This document shows, piece after piece, positions 51,947-60,013 of a stretch of 64,000 bases of DNA. The notes under the pieces were generated by a model. It was not told the origin of the DNA, ran no database searches, and saw only the letters and a program-made list of their open reading frames with translations. Origin of the DNA: Novipirellula caenicola (GTDB lineage Bacteria > Planctomycetota > Planctomycetia > Pirellulales > Pirellulaceae); the NCBI RefSeq assembly GCF_039545035.1, contig NZ_BAABRO010000003.1, positions 248,001-312,000 on the forward strand. The letters run 5' to 3'. Made by a program: the position numbers and the translations under genes. Every line of letters begins with the position of its first letter. Within the stretch, counting starts at the first letter, position 1.

Positions 51947-53422
51947 ATGCTAGATTCCGCCTTGGAATTGGTTCGATTGCAAGAAAATGGCGATTTAACC
52001 GCAGTTGAGATTGCTGAAAAAGCTTTGGCGTCGGTCCGCGACACCCAAGACTCGATCAACGCATTCACTCATGTTGCGGCGGAACAGGCCATCGAGGCGG
52101 CTCGACGCGTCGATGCCAAACGCGCCGCTGGCGAGCCGCTGGGCATCTTGGCTGGCGTTCCCGTGGCGGTCAAAGACGTGCTCTGCACCAACGACATGCC
52201 GACCACGTGTTCCTCGCGAATGCTCAAAGATTTTCGCCCACCCTACGATGCCACCGTCGTCAGCAAGCTTCGCGAAGCCGATGCCGTGATCATCGGCAAA
52301 ACGAACATGGACGAATTTGCGATGGGCGCCAGCACCGAAACCAGTGCATTTGGGCTGACCCGAAACCCCTGGGATACCAATCGCACGCCAGGCGGCAGCA
52401 GCGGTGGCGCGGCCGCTTGTGTTGCAGCCGGCTCGGTGCCGCTGAGTCTGGGGACCGATACCGGTGGTTCGATTCGGCAACCCGCCGCGTTCTGTGGGAT
52501 CACGGGGATGAAGCCGACTTATGGACGCGTCAGCCGTTATGGGTTGGTCGCGTTCGCCAGCAGCTTGGATCAAGTCGGCCCGATGGCGTGGTCGGTGCCC
52601 GATGTCGCGCTTCTGTTGGAAGCGATCGCTGGATTTGAACCACGCGACTCGACTTCGCTGAATCAATTTGTACCCAAGTATACCGATGTACTGCAGTCGT
52701 CCGATTTACGTGGCTTGCGAATCGGTGTACTCAGCGAGACTGCGGAAACTGCAGGTATCGATCCGGCGATCATGGACGTCGTCAACGAGGCGGCCAAGGT
52801 GTTCCAGAGTCAAGGTGCCGAGATTGTCGAAGTCAATCTGCCACACAGCAAGTATTGGGTTCCCACCTACTACGTGATCGCTCCTTGTGAAGCCAGCAGC
52901 AACCTGTCGCGATACGATGGTGCTCATTACGGTCATCGCACCGATTCGATCGACATGCACAGCCCCGACGGCCCGCTTGTCTCGGCTTATTGTCGCAGTC
53001 GCGAAGAAGGATTTGGTTCGGAGGTCAAACGCCGCATCATGGTCGGGACGTATGCGCTGAGCGAAGGTTACACCGACAAGTATTACAACCAAGCGTTGAA
53101 GGTTCGCCGTTTGATCAAAGGCGATTTCGACGCCGCATTCTCGCAAGTCGATTTGCTGCTTGGCCCGGTCACACCATCGACCGCATTCCCGCTGGGCGAC
53201 AAAATTGACGATCCACTGCAAATGTACCTCTGCGATTTGTTCACGGTCGGTGCCAATCTAGCTGGGTTGCCCGCGATCTCATTGCCGGGCGGAAGCGATT
53301 CGTCAGGTTTGCCAATTGGCATTCAATTGCAAGCACCTGCGCTTGAGGAGTCGCGTTTGCTATTTGCGGCCAACGCATTTCAAACCGCCACCGATCATCA
53401 CCAAAAACGTCCTTCCCACTGA
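51947..53422 (+). CDS. gatA: aspartyl/glutamyl-tRNA amidotransferase subunit A
   Basis: 491 residues. It releases ammonia from glutamine for the conversion of Glu-tRNA(Gln) or Asp-tRNA(Asn) by the GatCAB complex. The amidase Ser-cisSer-Lys triad is visible as Lys76 (PVAVKDVLC), Ser151 (GGSSGGAAA) and Ser175 (DTGGSIRQPA), with spacing as in known GatA. Other signatures are GKTNMDEFAMGAS and YGRVSRYGLVAFASSLDQVG. gatB follows after 91 bp on the same strand; gatC is not in this window. Confidence 0.96.
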   Translation: MLDSALELVRLQENGDLTAVEIAEKALASVRDTQDSINAFTHVAAEQAIEAARRVDAKRAAGEPLGILAGVPVAVKDVLCTNDMPTTCSSRMLKDFRPPYDATVVSKLREADAVIIGKTNMDEFAMGASTETSAFGLTRNPWDTNRTPGGSSGGAAACVAAGSVPLSLGTDTGGSIRQPAAFCGITGMKPTYGRVSRYGLVAFASSLDQVGPMAWSVPDVALLLEAIAGFEPRDSTSLNQFVPKYTDVLQSSDLRGLRIGVLSETAETAGIDPAIMDVVNEAAKVFQSQGAEIVEVNLPHSKYWVPTYYVIAPCEASSNLSRYDGAHYGHRTDSIDMHSPDGPLVSAYCRSREEGFGSEVKRRIMVGTYALSEGYTDKYYNQALKVRRLIKGDFDAAFSQVDLLLGPVTPSTAFPLGDKIDDPLQMYLCDLFTVGANLAGLPAISLPGGSDSSGLPIGIQLQAPALEESRLLFAANAFQTATDHHQKRPSH

Positions 53423-53513
53423 TTTCACGCTGTATTGCCTTTTTTCAAGACACTGACTTGCGAGTCCGCACACGGCTCGTGATCGCACCGTCACCCCCCA
53501 TTCACTTGCGCCA

Positions 53514-54983
53514 ATGTCCACTCATCAAGTCACCACCGTCATCGGGCTGGAAGTTCACGTTCAACTCAAGACAAAAACGAAACTGTTTTGTGGTTGCAGT
53601 ACGGAATTTGGGGCGCCGCCGAACACGCAGGTCTGTCCGGTGTGTCTGGGACTTCCCGGCGCACTTCCGGTGATCAACGAAGCAGCGATCGATTTGGCGA
53701 TCCGCACCGGGTTGGCGATCAATTGTTCGATCCCAGAGATGACCAAGTGGGATCGCAAGCAATACTTCTATCCTGATTTGCCCAAAGGGTATCAGATCAG
53801 CCAATTCGATTTGCCAATCTGTGCCGATGGTTATCTCGAGATTGTCGACCCCGCCGATGACGAAAGCACTCGCCATATCGGCATCATTCGGGCGCATCTC
53901 GAAGAGGATGCGGGCAAGAGTATGCATGACGAGGTCGCCGGAAAGAGCGACACGCGAATTGACTTGAACCGCTGTGGCACGCCGCTACTGGAAATCGTTA
54001 GCCAGCCCGATCTGCGTTCACCGGCTGAGGTCCGCGAGTATTTGACGCAGTTGAAATTGATTCTGATGCATTTAAATGTTTCGGATTGCGAGATGCAAGA
54101 AGGCAGTCTTCGTGTGGACGCGAACGTGAACCTGCACATCGACACCGATGGCAAAAAGATCGCCACTCCGATCGTTGAAGTCAAAAATATGAACAGCTTC
54201 CGCGCCGTCGAGCGGGCGCTAGAGTATGAGATCGAGCGACAGTACATCGATTGGGAAACCGACGGATTGACGATCGATGATCGAGCCAAAACAACACGCG
54301 GCTGGGACGATTCGAAAGAACGTACCTTCATTCAGCGTGAAAAGGAAGAGTCGGCCGATTATCGTTATTTCCCCGATCCTGACTTGTTGCCCATTCGAAT
54401 TCCCGCAGAACGGATCGAACAAGCAAGGCTAACGCTCGGCGAATTGCCGCAAGCGACGATTCGCCGTTTGCAGGACCAACACGGGTTGAAAGCCTACGAT
54501 GCCAACGTGATCGTCAATCAAGGCCCGGCATTGATTGGCTATTTCGAACGCGTCGTCGAAGTATCCGGCGACGCCAAGCGATCGAGTTCGTGGATCCAGC
54601 AAGACGTGATGCGAACGCTCAAAGAACAAGACACTTCGATCGATGCGTTCGCTGTCTCCAGTGATCAGTTGGGGGCACTGTTGAAAAAGGTTTCCGCTGG
54701 CGAGATTGACAACGCGCGCGCTCGCGATGTGTTTGCGTACTTGCTTGAGCATGATGTGTCGGTAGACGAAGCGATGAAGTCATTGGGGATCGAAAAGGTC
54801 GATAGCAGCGAGTTGGATGCGCTCTGCCAAGAATTGCTGGACGCGAATCCGCAAGTCGTTGCCGATGTGCAAGGCGGAAAAGTGCAAGCCATCGGGGCAT
54901 TGATCGGCCAAGCTAAAAAGAAGAACCCCAATGCAAATCCCGGCAAAGTCCGTGAAACCTTGCTGCGGCTGATCCAGTCCTAG
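53514..54983 (+). CDS. gatB: aspartyl/glutamyl-tRNA amidotransferase subunit B
   Basis: 489 residues, usual length. It binds the mischarged tRNA and carries out the kinase and transamidation step of GatCAB. Signatures: IGLEVHVQLKTKTKLFCGC, VCPVCLGLPGALPV, FYPDLPKGYQISQFDLPI, IHLEEDAGKS-like RAHLEEDAGKSMHDE, and the C-terminal YqeY-type domain ending GKVRETLLRLIQS. The cysteines in CGC and CPVC can hold zinc. Follows gatA and is probably co-transcribed with it. Confidence 0.96.
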   Translation: MSTHQVTTVIGLEVHVQLKTKTKLFCGCSTEFGAPPNTQVCPVCLGLPGALPVINEAAIDLAIRTGLAINCSIPEMTKWDRKQYFYPDLPKGYQISQFDLPICADGYLEIVDPADDESTRHIGIIRAHLEEDAGKSMHDEVAGKSDTRIDLNRCGTPLLEIVSQPDLRSPAEVREYLTQLKLILMHLNVSDCEMQEGSLRVDANVNLHIDTDGKKIATPIVEVKNMNSFRAVERALEYEIERQYIDWETDGLTIDDRAKTTRGWDDSKERTFIQREKEESADYRYFPDPDLLPIRIPAERIEQARLTLGELPQATIRRLQDQHGLKAYDANVIVNQGPALIGYFERVVEVSGDAKRSSSWIQQDVMRTLKEQDTSIDAFAVSSDQLGALLKKVSAGEIDNARARDVFAYLLEHDVSVDEAMKSLGIEKVDSSELDALCQELLDANPQVVADVQGGKVQAIGALIGQAKKKNPNANPGKVRETLLRLIQS

Positions 54984-55067
54984 CCCAGCACGGACCGATG
55001 TGGGTAGGAAGTTACTTTCCACTCGTTGCGATCGCCCACAGTCAACGCTGTGAAGCACTTGTCCGTA

Positions 55068-55092
55068 GTAGCGGAGCTCGTCAAGAGTTTCG
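55068..55092 (+). repeat. dispersed hairpin repeat, family R3
   Basis: GTAGCGGAGCTCGTCAAGAG then TTTCG, nearly identical to the copy inside hpnE at 28611-28635. A second half-copy (CGAAAGTCGTGACGACTT) follows at about 55110-55127. Confidence 0.7.
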
Positions 55093-55124
55093 GGGGCCTA
55101 CACCATGCAGCGAAAGTCGTGACG

Positions 55125-55187
55125 ACTTGTTGATTTATTGAGCCGTGACGCGTCAGCGGCCGGGTCCCACGCGGTACCCGGTGCCTT
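55125..55187 (-). repeat. partial R2 element, copy 2
   Basis: CTTGTTGATTTATTGAGCCG then TGACGCGTCAGCGGCCGGGT match the reverse complement of the right half of the 117-bp element at 30914-31030. It has only one terminal inverted repeat. Confidence 0.7.
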
Positions 55188-55228
55188 ACGGCCAATATCA
55201 TCTACATTGGTACTGGCCGGGTGTTTTT

Positions 55229-55336
55229 GTAGCGGAGCGGCGCGAGCCGCCCGGTCAATGTCGAACGTTTAACTCGCTGCAACCGGACGGCTCGCGCCGT
55301 GCCGCTACCAACGTCGATGGCATTGGATGCTGACGA
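55229..55336 (+). repeat. dispersed repeat, family R4, copy 3
   Basis: Runs from GTAGCGGAGCGGCGCGAGCC to CGATGGCATTGG, with GGTCAATGTCGAACGTTT inside as in the first copy. GGCGCGAGCCG near the start pairs with CGGCTCGCGCC near the end, so it can form a long hairpin. Confidence 0.65.
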
Positions 55337-55644
55337 CGCCGAGCCGAACTCCGTGTTCAATTGCTCGTCGCGCCAACTCTATCTTTGCACTTTCTAACGG
55401 TCGCTCTGATCCCATTCGCACACTTCTGTGCGTCGATGCTCGGTTGAAAATAAGGCCGTGAATATCCGCTGAATTTTTTTGTTCGGCGTTCAATTTGCGG
55501 TTGTCGGCTTCGAACGTGGCCTAGATGCTGTAGCATCGCTACAGGCCACAAAAGGTTGTTGATCGCATCGCGTTCAGCGGCTCAAGTTGCCGGGCCAGCG
55601 GCAACGTGTTGCAACCTCCTTATCTGAAAGTAGTCGAGCGGCGG

Positions 55645-56154
55645 ATGGAACCATCAATACCGCAATCATCCGAGAACGCCACGAAGTCACCCGCCGGATG
55701 GCGTCGCTTTGGTCGTGTTTCCCTCTTTTTTGTCGTCTTGGTCGGGATGCTCGTCGGGTTAGGCACATTCACGTTTGGGTACGGCAAAGGGGCCAGTTAT
55801 ATGAGTAGCGACCCGGTGATGTGTATTAATTGTCACGCGATGCAGAGTCACTTCGATTCGTGGCAACACTCGAGCCATCATCACGTTGCGGTTTGCAATG
55901 ATTGCCATTTGCCTCACGATGCGATCGGCAAATGGGTGACCAAGGCGGACAATGGTTTCTTTCACTCGCTGGCGTTCACGCTGGGCAACTACAAAGATCC
56001 GATTCAAATCAAGCCGCGAAACAAGCGAGTGACGCAGAGCACGTGTGTCGATTGTCACAGCGATTTCGTGCATTCAATGTTGCCGGCGGTCAAGGGCGAA
56101 GACATGCAGTCGTGCGTGCATTGTCACGCCGACGTAGGCCATGCCCAGCGTTAG
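55645..56154 (+). CDS. nrfH: cytochrome c nitrite reductase small subunit (NapC/NirT family quinol dehydrogenase)
   Basis: 169 residues from the ATG at 55645; an upstream GTG at 55606 adds residues of no clear value. One membrane anchor (RVSLFFVVLVGMLVGLGTFT, residues 24-43) is followed by four haem sites CXXCH: CINCH (60-64), CNDCH (84-88), CVDCH (134-138) and CVHCH (157-161). NrfH takes electrons from menaquinol and passes them to NrfA on the outer face of the membrane. Directly upstream of nrfA with a 51-bp gap, the usual nrfHA order. Confidence 0.93.
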   Translation: MEPSIPQSSENATKSPAGWRRFGRVSLFFVVLVGMLVGLGTFTFGYGKGASYMSSDPVMCINCHAMQSHFDSWQHSSHHHVAVCNDCHLPHDAIGKWVTKADNGFFHSLAFTLGNYKDPIQIKPRNKRVTQSTCVDCHSDFVHSMLPAVKGEDMQSCVHCHADVGHAQR

Positions 56155-56205
56155 TGTTTTATTCTGCTTTTTTACTCACTTCTCTTTGAGCATGGTTTTC
56201 GTTAA

Positions 56206-57759
56206 ATGGAATCCAAAAAATCACGCGGTTTTGGCTTGTTGATGGTGCTGACGACTTTGGTAGCGATGGCTACGGTCGGTGTCGTGGCGGTGCTTGTCAG
56301 TATCTTTGAACGTAAGCAGGAAGCGAGAAAACCTTTTGTGCGATTGGTCGAAGTCAACGAAGTGAGTACCGACCCCGAGCCGTGGGGCGTCAACTTTCCG
56401 CTGCAATACGAAGGTTATTTGAGAACCGCCGATACCGAGCGTACCGAATACGGCGGGAATCATGCGTTCACGCCAAGTAAGCTCGAGCAGGATCCTTGGC
56501 TGAAACGATTGTACGACGGCTATGCTTTTAGCGTCGACTATCGCGAAGCTCGCGGGCACGCCTTTATGCTGCACGATCAAGAGGTCACCAAGCGGGTGAC
56601 CGATTTCAAACAGTCCGGTGCCTGTTTGCATTGCCACGCCTCGATCATTCCGACCTATCGCCGAATTGGACTCGAGCAAGCGGGGGAAGAGGTTAGCGAA
56701 GCGAAACTGGCCGAAGGATTTTATCAAGAGGCGGTAATGGCGGGGTTCCGAGCGGTCAGCCGCAAACCGTACGAGGAGGTTCACGCCGAGTTGCTAAGGA
56801 CGTATGACGGCGTCACCGAGGCCAGCGAAGGCGATCCGCATATGGGAAGTGCCCATCCGGTTTCGTGCATCGATTGTCACGATCCGGACACGATGAAGAT
56901 CCGTGTCACTCGTCCTGGGTTCATTGATGGGATCGCAAAACTTGCTCGCAGCGACGATCCCGTTCCCCACTTGCCAAGCATTCAAAAGTGGCGTGATTCA
57001 GGCTCAGAGACCCCTTACGACCCCAACACCGATGCGTCACGTCAAGAACTCCGCTCGTTCGTTTGTGGGCAATGCCATGTTGAGTACTACTGTGCCAACA
57101 AAATGACCTTAACCTTCCCCTGGGGCAACGGGCTGAAGGTCGAGGATCTCGAGCAGGAATGGGATGAAACAGAATTCCCCGACGACGGTGGCGAGTTCTA
57201 TGACTTTGTTCACAAAGAAACCGGAACCAAGGTTTACAAGGCTCAGCATCCTGAGTTTGAATTGTGGAGCCAGGGGATTCATGCTCGCGCCGGAGTCAGT
57301 TGCAGTGATTGTCACATGCCGTACGAGAAGCAAGGGGCGACCAAGGTCAGTAGCCACTGGGTTCGCAGCCCGATGCTGAATATCAACAAGGCATGTCAGA
57401 CGTGTCACAACGTTTCTGAGACCGAGTTGCAAGCGCGCGTCGATACGATCCAGGATCGGACACGAGCACTGATCGATCGCGCGGCAGTCGCGATGACCGA
57501 GATGCTTGATGCAATCGTGATGGCACAAGAAAACGGTGTCACCGAAGCTCAGTTAAAACCGATCCGTGATCTGCAGCGCAAGGCGATGTGGCGGTTGGAC
57601 TACATCAGCAGCGAAAATTCGAAAGGCTTTCATGCTGACCAAGAAGCCGCGCGGATTTTAGGCGAATCGATCGACTACAGTCGCCAAGCCCAAGCCGCCG
57701 CCTACAAGCTAGGCTGGAAAGCCAACGAGTCAGGATCCAACAAAGTGGCGACGAAGTAA
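56206..57759 (+). CDS. nrfA: ammonia-forming cytochrome c nitrite reductase, catalytic subunit
   Basis: 517 residues with an N-terminal membrane anchor or uncleaved signal (LLMVLTTLVAMATVGVVAVL). Five haem sites: CLHCH (140-144), CIDCH (221-225), CGQCH (287-291), CSDCH (366-370) and CQTCH (397-401). NrfA reduces nitrite to ammonium in six electrons. The active-site tyrosine follows the third haem (HVEYYC) and the active-site histidine is in KAQHPEFELW. The first haem normally has CXXCK with a lysine ligand; here it is CXXCH, as in the Campylobacter type. Co-transcribed with nrfH. Three hairpin repeats follow the stop. Confidence 0.95.
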   Translation: MESKKSRGFGLLMVLTTLVAMATVGVVAVLVSIFERKQEARKPFVRLVEVNEVSTDPEPWGVNFPLQYEGYLRTADTERTEYGGNHAFTPSKLEQDPWLKRLYDGYAFSVDYREARGHAFMLHDQEVTKRVTDFKQSGACLHCHASIIPTYRRIGLEQAGEEVSEAKLAEGFYQEAVMAGFRAVSRKPYEEVHAELLRTYDGVTEASEGDPHMGSAHPVSCIDCHDPDTMKIRVTRPGFIDGIAKLARSDDPVPHLPSIQKWRDSGSETPYDPNTDASRQELRSFVCGQCHVEYYCANKMTLTFPWGNGLKVEDLEQEWDETEFPDDGGEFYDFVHKETGTKVYKAQHPEFELWSQGIHARAGVSCSDCHMPYEKQGATKVSSHWVRSPMLNINKACQTCHNVSETELQARVDTIQDRTRALIDRAAVAMTEMLDAIVMAQENGVTEAQLKPIRDLQRKAMWRLDYISSENSKGFHADQEAARILGESIDYSRQAQAAAYKLGWKANESGSNKVATK

Positions 57760-57767
57760 CTGAAACT

Positions 57768-57880
57768 GTAGCGAAAGTCGTCAAGACTTTCGGTCACCTT
57801 TGCCGTCCCAGTAGCGAAAGTCGTCAAGACTTTCGGCCATCTTTGCTGCTCTCGTAGCGAAAGTCGTCAAGACTTTCGGC
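57768..57880 (+). repeat. three tandem 43-bp hairpin units after nrfA (family R3)
   Basis: GTAGCGAAAGTCGTCAAGAC then TTTCGG starts at 57768, 57811 and 57854, exactly 43 bp apart. Each unit contains the perfect 8-bp stem CGAAAGTC/GACTTTCG with loop GTCAA. The array begins 8 bp after the nrfA stop and could stabilise or end the nrfHA transcript. Confidence 0.85.
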
Positions 57881-57979
57881 GGATGATCGGAACAGTCAAA
57901 GACTCGTGCATGGCAGTTAGAAACTCGGCATTCCGAGGTAGTTTGGATAGCGCAAGTTTAGTTTCGATTCTTGGGACCA

Positions 57980-58336
57980 CTATTGCGCTTGTGTCAACTC
58001 GATTCGATGTCCATCGAGATCACTTACCACGGCACGTAGCCCCCAGGCGGATGGTTTGGGGGGACGGATGGATTTACCGCCAGCGCGTAATAAGTCAGAA
58101 AACGCAGTCTCAACGTCTGACACTACGAATCCGATGCGAGTCTCGGTCGTTGGCGGAGCATCGGCGGCAAGAGGGTAAATCTCAAACGTGCAGTTTGCCA
58201 GTTCGGCTGCGTAATGCTCCGGACCATTGCCGTGTCGGTGCTTAAGGAATTCGAGTCCTAGGGCGGAATAGAACGAGGATGCTTGCTCTGCCTGGTGCGA
58301 CCGAATGACGATCAGGTTACATCTAACTTGGTTCAT
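57980..58336 (-). CDS. VOC (glyoxalase/bleomycin-resistance fold) family protein
   Basis: 118 residues from the ATG at 58336 (MNQVRCNLIVIRSHQAEQAS). The paired beta-alpha-beta-beta-beta pattern of the vicinal oxygen chelate fold is seen as ASSFYSALGLEF, TFEIYPL, IGFVVSDVETAFSDLLRAGG and AVVSDLDGHRIEL. Family members are metal-dependent lyases, dioxygenases or resistance proteins; the exact reaction cannot be assigned. Stands alone. Confidence 0.85.
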   Translation of the reverse strand: MNQVRCNLIVIRSHQAEQASSFYSALGLEFLKHRHGNGPEHYAAELANCTFEIYPLAADAPPTTETRIGFVVSDVETAFSDLLRAGGKSIRPPKPSAWGLRAVVSDLDGHRIELTQAQ

Positions 58337-58694
58337 CCGATTTCTCTGATTCAGGTGGTAAGCATGCGTCAAATCTCGCGGCCAAAAGAATGGCAAAATG
58401 ATGCGGGCGACAGAAAAAGGAGAAGGCCATCAGAGTCCGCGTCCGGCACGGCACGCCCATGCATCCTCATGTTCTAACCTTCCATCTTTTAACCACTCTT
58501 TGCTTCGAGGGTGCGCCCGTCGCAGTGACCGTCGGATCGAATAGGAGATCGCAGAGCAAGCGGAATTTTGCCAGTTTCCCCCCGGAGACACTCCTTTCCC
58601 CCTGTCGGTTGCCTTTTTCGCGCGTCGACGAAGCGAATGGAAATCGCGAAGACCTTTCGCAAAACACGGAGTGGGCCGAGTCTCGATCGCTCGT
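58337..58694. other. intergenic region, no feature seen
   Basis: 358 bp. Open frames here on both strands overlap each other and lack ribosome binding sites or family resemblance. Confidence 0.4.
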
Positions 58695-59066
58695 TCAATC
58701 GGTGGCTGGTGGATCGTCGGTCGGTGAATCGGTGGAGGTTCCGCATGGTTCATTGGCCGTCTCGGCACCCGACTGGGCCGCCTCGAAGCGATCACGGTAG
58801 AGCCATCGTACCCAGAAACGAGCTTTTCGTAGTTGAGGATCGTTTGGGTCTGCGGTGTGACGTTTGCCACGGCGGGTGCGAAGCAAGACGCGGCCTTCTT
58901 CGGTGATCGATTCGACGACCCAGTACTTATCGACGGTGTACCGATACAGATTGCCCTTGGACGCCGCGTGCACATTTTCAGCACGTGGGCCGGGCGTCGT
59001 ACTGCTTTTTTGTTTGCGATAAATCACCCAATCGCCGGGGCGGAATGAGTGCTTGAACAAGATCAT
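58695..59066 (-). CDS. small conserved hypothetical protein
   Basis: 123 residues. The start ATG at 59066 has GGAGG five bases upstream, a strong site that decides it over the ATG at 59078. The sequence begins MILFKHSFRPGDWVIYRKQK and continues KYWVVESITEEGRVLLRTRR and LRKARFWVRWLYRDRF, a small beta-rich basic fold that could bind nucleic acid. The last 25 residues are Asp/Pro/Thr-rich. I do not recognise a family; no function is proposed. Confidence 0.78.
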   Translation of the reverse strand: MILFKHSFRPGDWVIYRKQKSSTTPGPRAENVHAASKGNLYRYTVDKYWVVESITEEGRVLLRTRRGKRHTADPNDPQLRKARFWVRWLYRDRFEAAQSGAETANEPCGTSTDSPTDDPPATD

Positions 59067-60013
59067 CACATCCTCCATGAGTATTGGTTACGTGACGGTA
59101 TTCGTTACGTGACTGGCTGCCGTCATTATGACGTGTTTCTAGTAGCGGTGTCAGGGTGGATCCCCCCATTAGTCGATATGGGTTATCGCACCCGTTTGCG
59201 ATTTGGATGCTGAAACCCGAATCAACGGCGACCGTCATGACCGGTCACCAGAGATGATCCGTCAACGACAGCGTGTACAGACAGTGCATATGGCAGCAGA
59301 GGATGTCGCCGCGGTGGTTAGCCTTGCTAAGGCCAGCGGCATGGGAATCGTGCAAAGCCGCCTTAGGAGAATCCAAGCCGTTTGCGACCATTCTCGGCGG
59401 TGACATCATGTTTCGCGCCGTGCCGCTTGCCGCGGTCCGCAGCAGCCGGATCGTGTTGATTGCGGCCGCTTCCGTACGTCGTCACGATCGAGACGCCGCA
59501 TTCCAATCGGAGCCATTTTCGTGCGGCGTCTTGAACCGCCATCGTGCGAGCATGCACCAAGGCGGTTTCGCTGACCACTTCGCTCGGTTGGCCTGCGTCA
59601 TCTTCGTCAGACGAATGGTGGCGAGGCAGACCGCGAACATAGCCTTCGGCATACGATGCACCGCTGCCACGCGAATGGCCGCCGTATTGCAATTGGGCCG
59701 CCGTCGCAATCGTCAGTAACAGTTCGCGAAACAGCGGAACTTTCTTTTATGACAGAGACTGAACCCCACTTCGTCTCTTTGTAAAGATCACCGTTTGAGA
59801 CGCTGGCAATCCAGTTGGGTGTTAAAGCAAGCGGGTTTTGCCGTTTATGAGGGACATTTGGATTTACCGGTCCGATTAGTTGGGTTTTACCAATTCTCAA
59901 GAGTGTTCACTTTTCTGGATTGAGGGGTTGTTCCGAACTACCTCAGTGGGGTGCGGTGTGTCGTTCTTGCTGAGCCCATCGAATGGAGTGGTAGTTATGG
60001 AATGGAGTCAAAT
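59067..60013. other. mostly non-coding region with one doubtful minus-strand ORF
   Basis: 947 bp between the small hypothetical gene and the TPR/beta-barrel gene. Apart from the doubtful frame at 59363-59692 nothing was recognised. The part after 59720 is richer in A and T and presumably holds the promoter of the next gene. Confidence 0.4.
59363..59692 (-). CDS. doubtful small ORF, possibly 5'-degraded gene
   Basis: 109 codons from a TTG. Codon choice (GGC, CGC, GAA, ACC) resembles real genes of the window. The frame stays open upstream to about 59752 (VPLFRELLLTIATAAQL, a signal-like stretch), but there is no ATG or GTG. No family recognised. It may be a gene that has lost its start, or a chance frame. 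Confidence 0.35.
   Translation of the reverse strand: MQYGGHSRGSGASYAEGYVRGLPRHHSSDEDDAGQPSEVVSETALVHARTMAVQDAARKWLRLECGVSIVTTYGSGRNQHDPAAADRGKRHGAKHDVTAENGRKRLGFS

Larger units (their letters stand above)
54984..55644. other. repeat-rich intergenic region between gatB and nrfH
   Basis: 661 bp containing an R3 core, an R2 piece and an R4 copy in a row (each listed separately). It also holds the presumed nrfHA promoter. No gene recognised. Confidence 0.6.

Noticed and set aside
57768-57880. CRISPR array
   Set aside because: Only three units, spacers of about 17 bp that are not typical, no cas genes, and the core occurs singly elsewhere.
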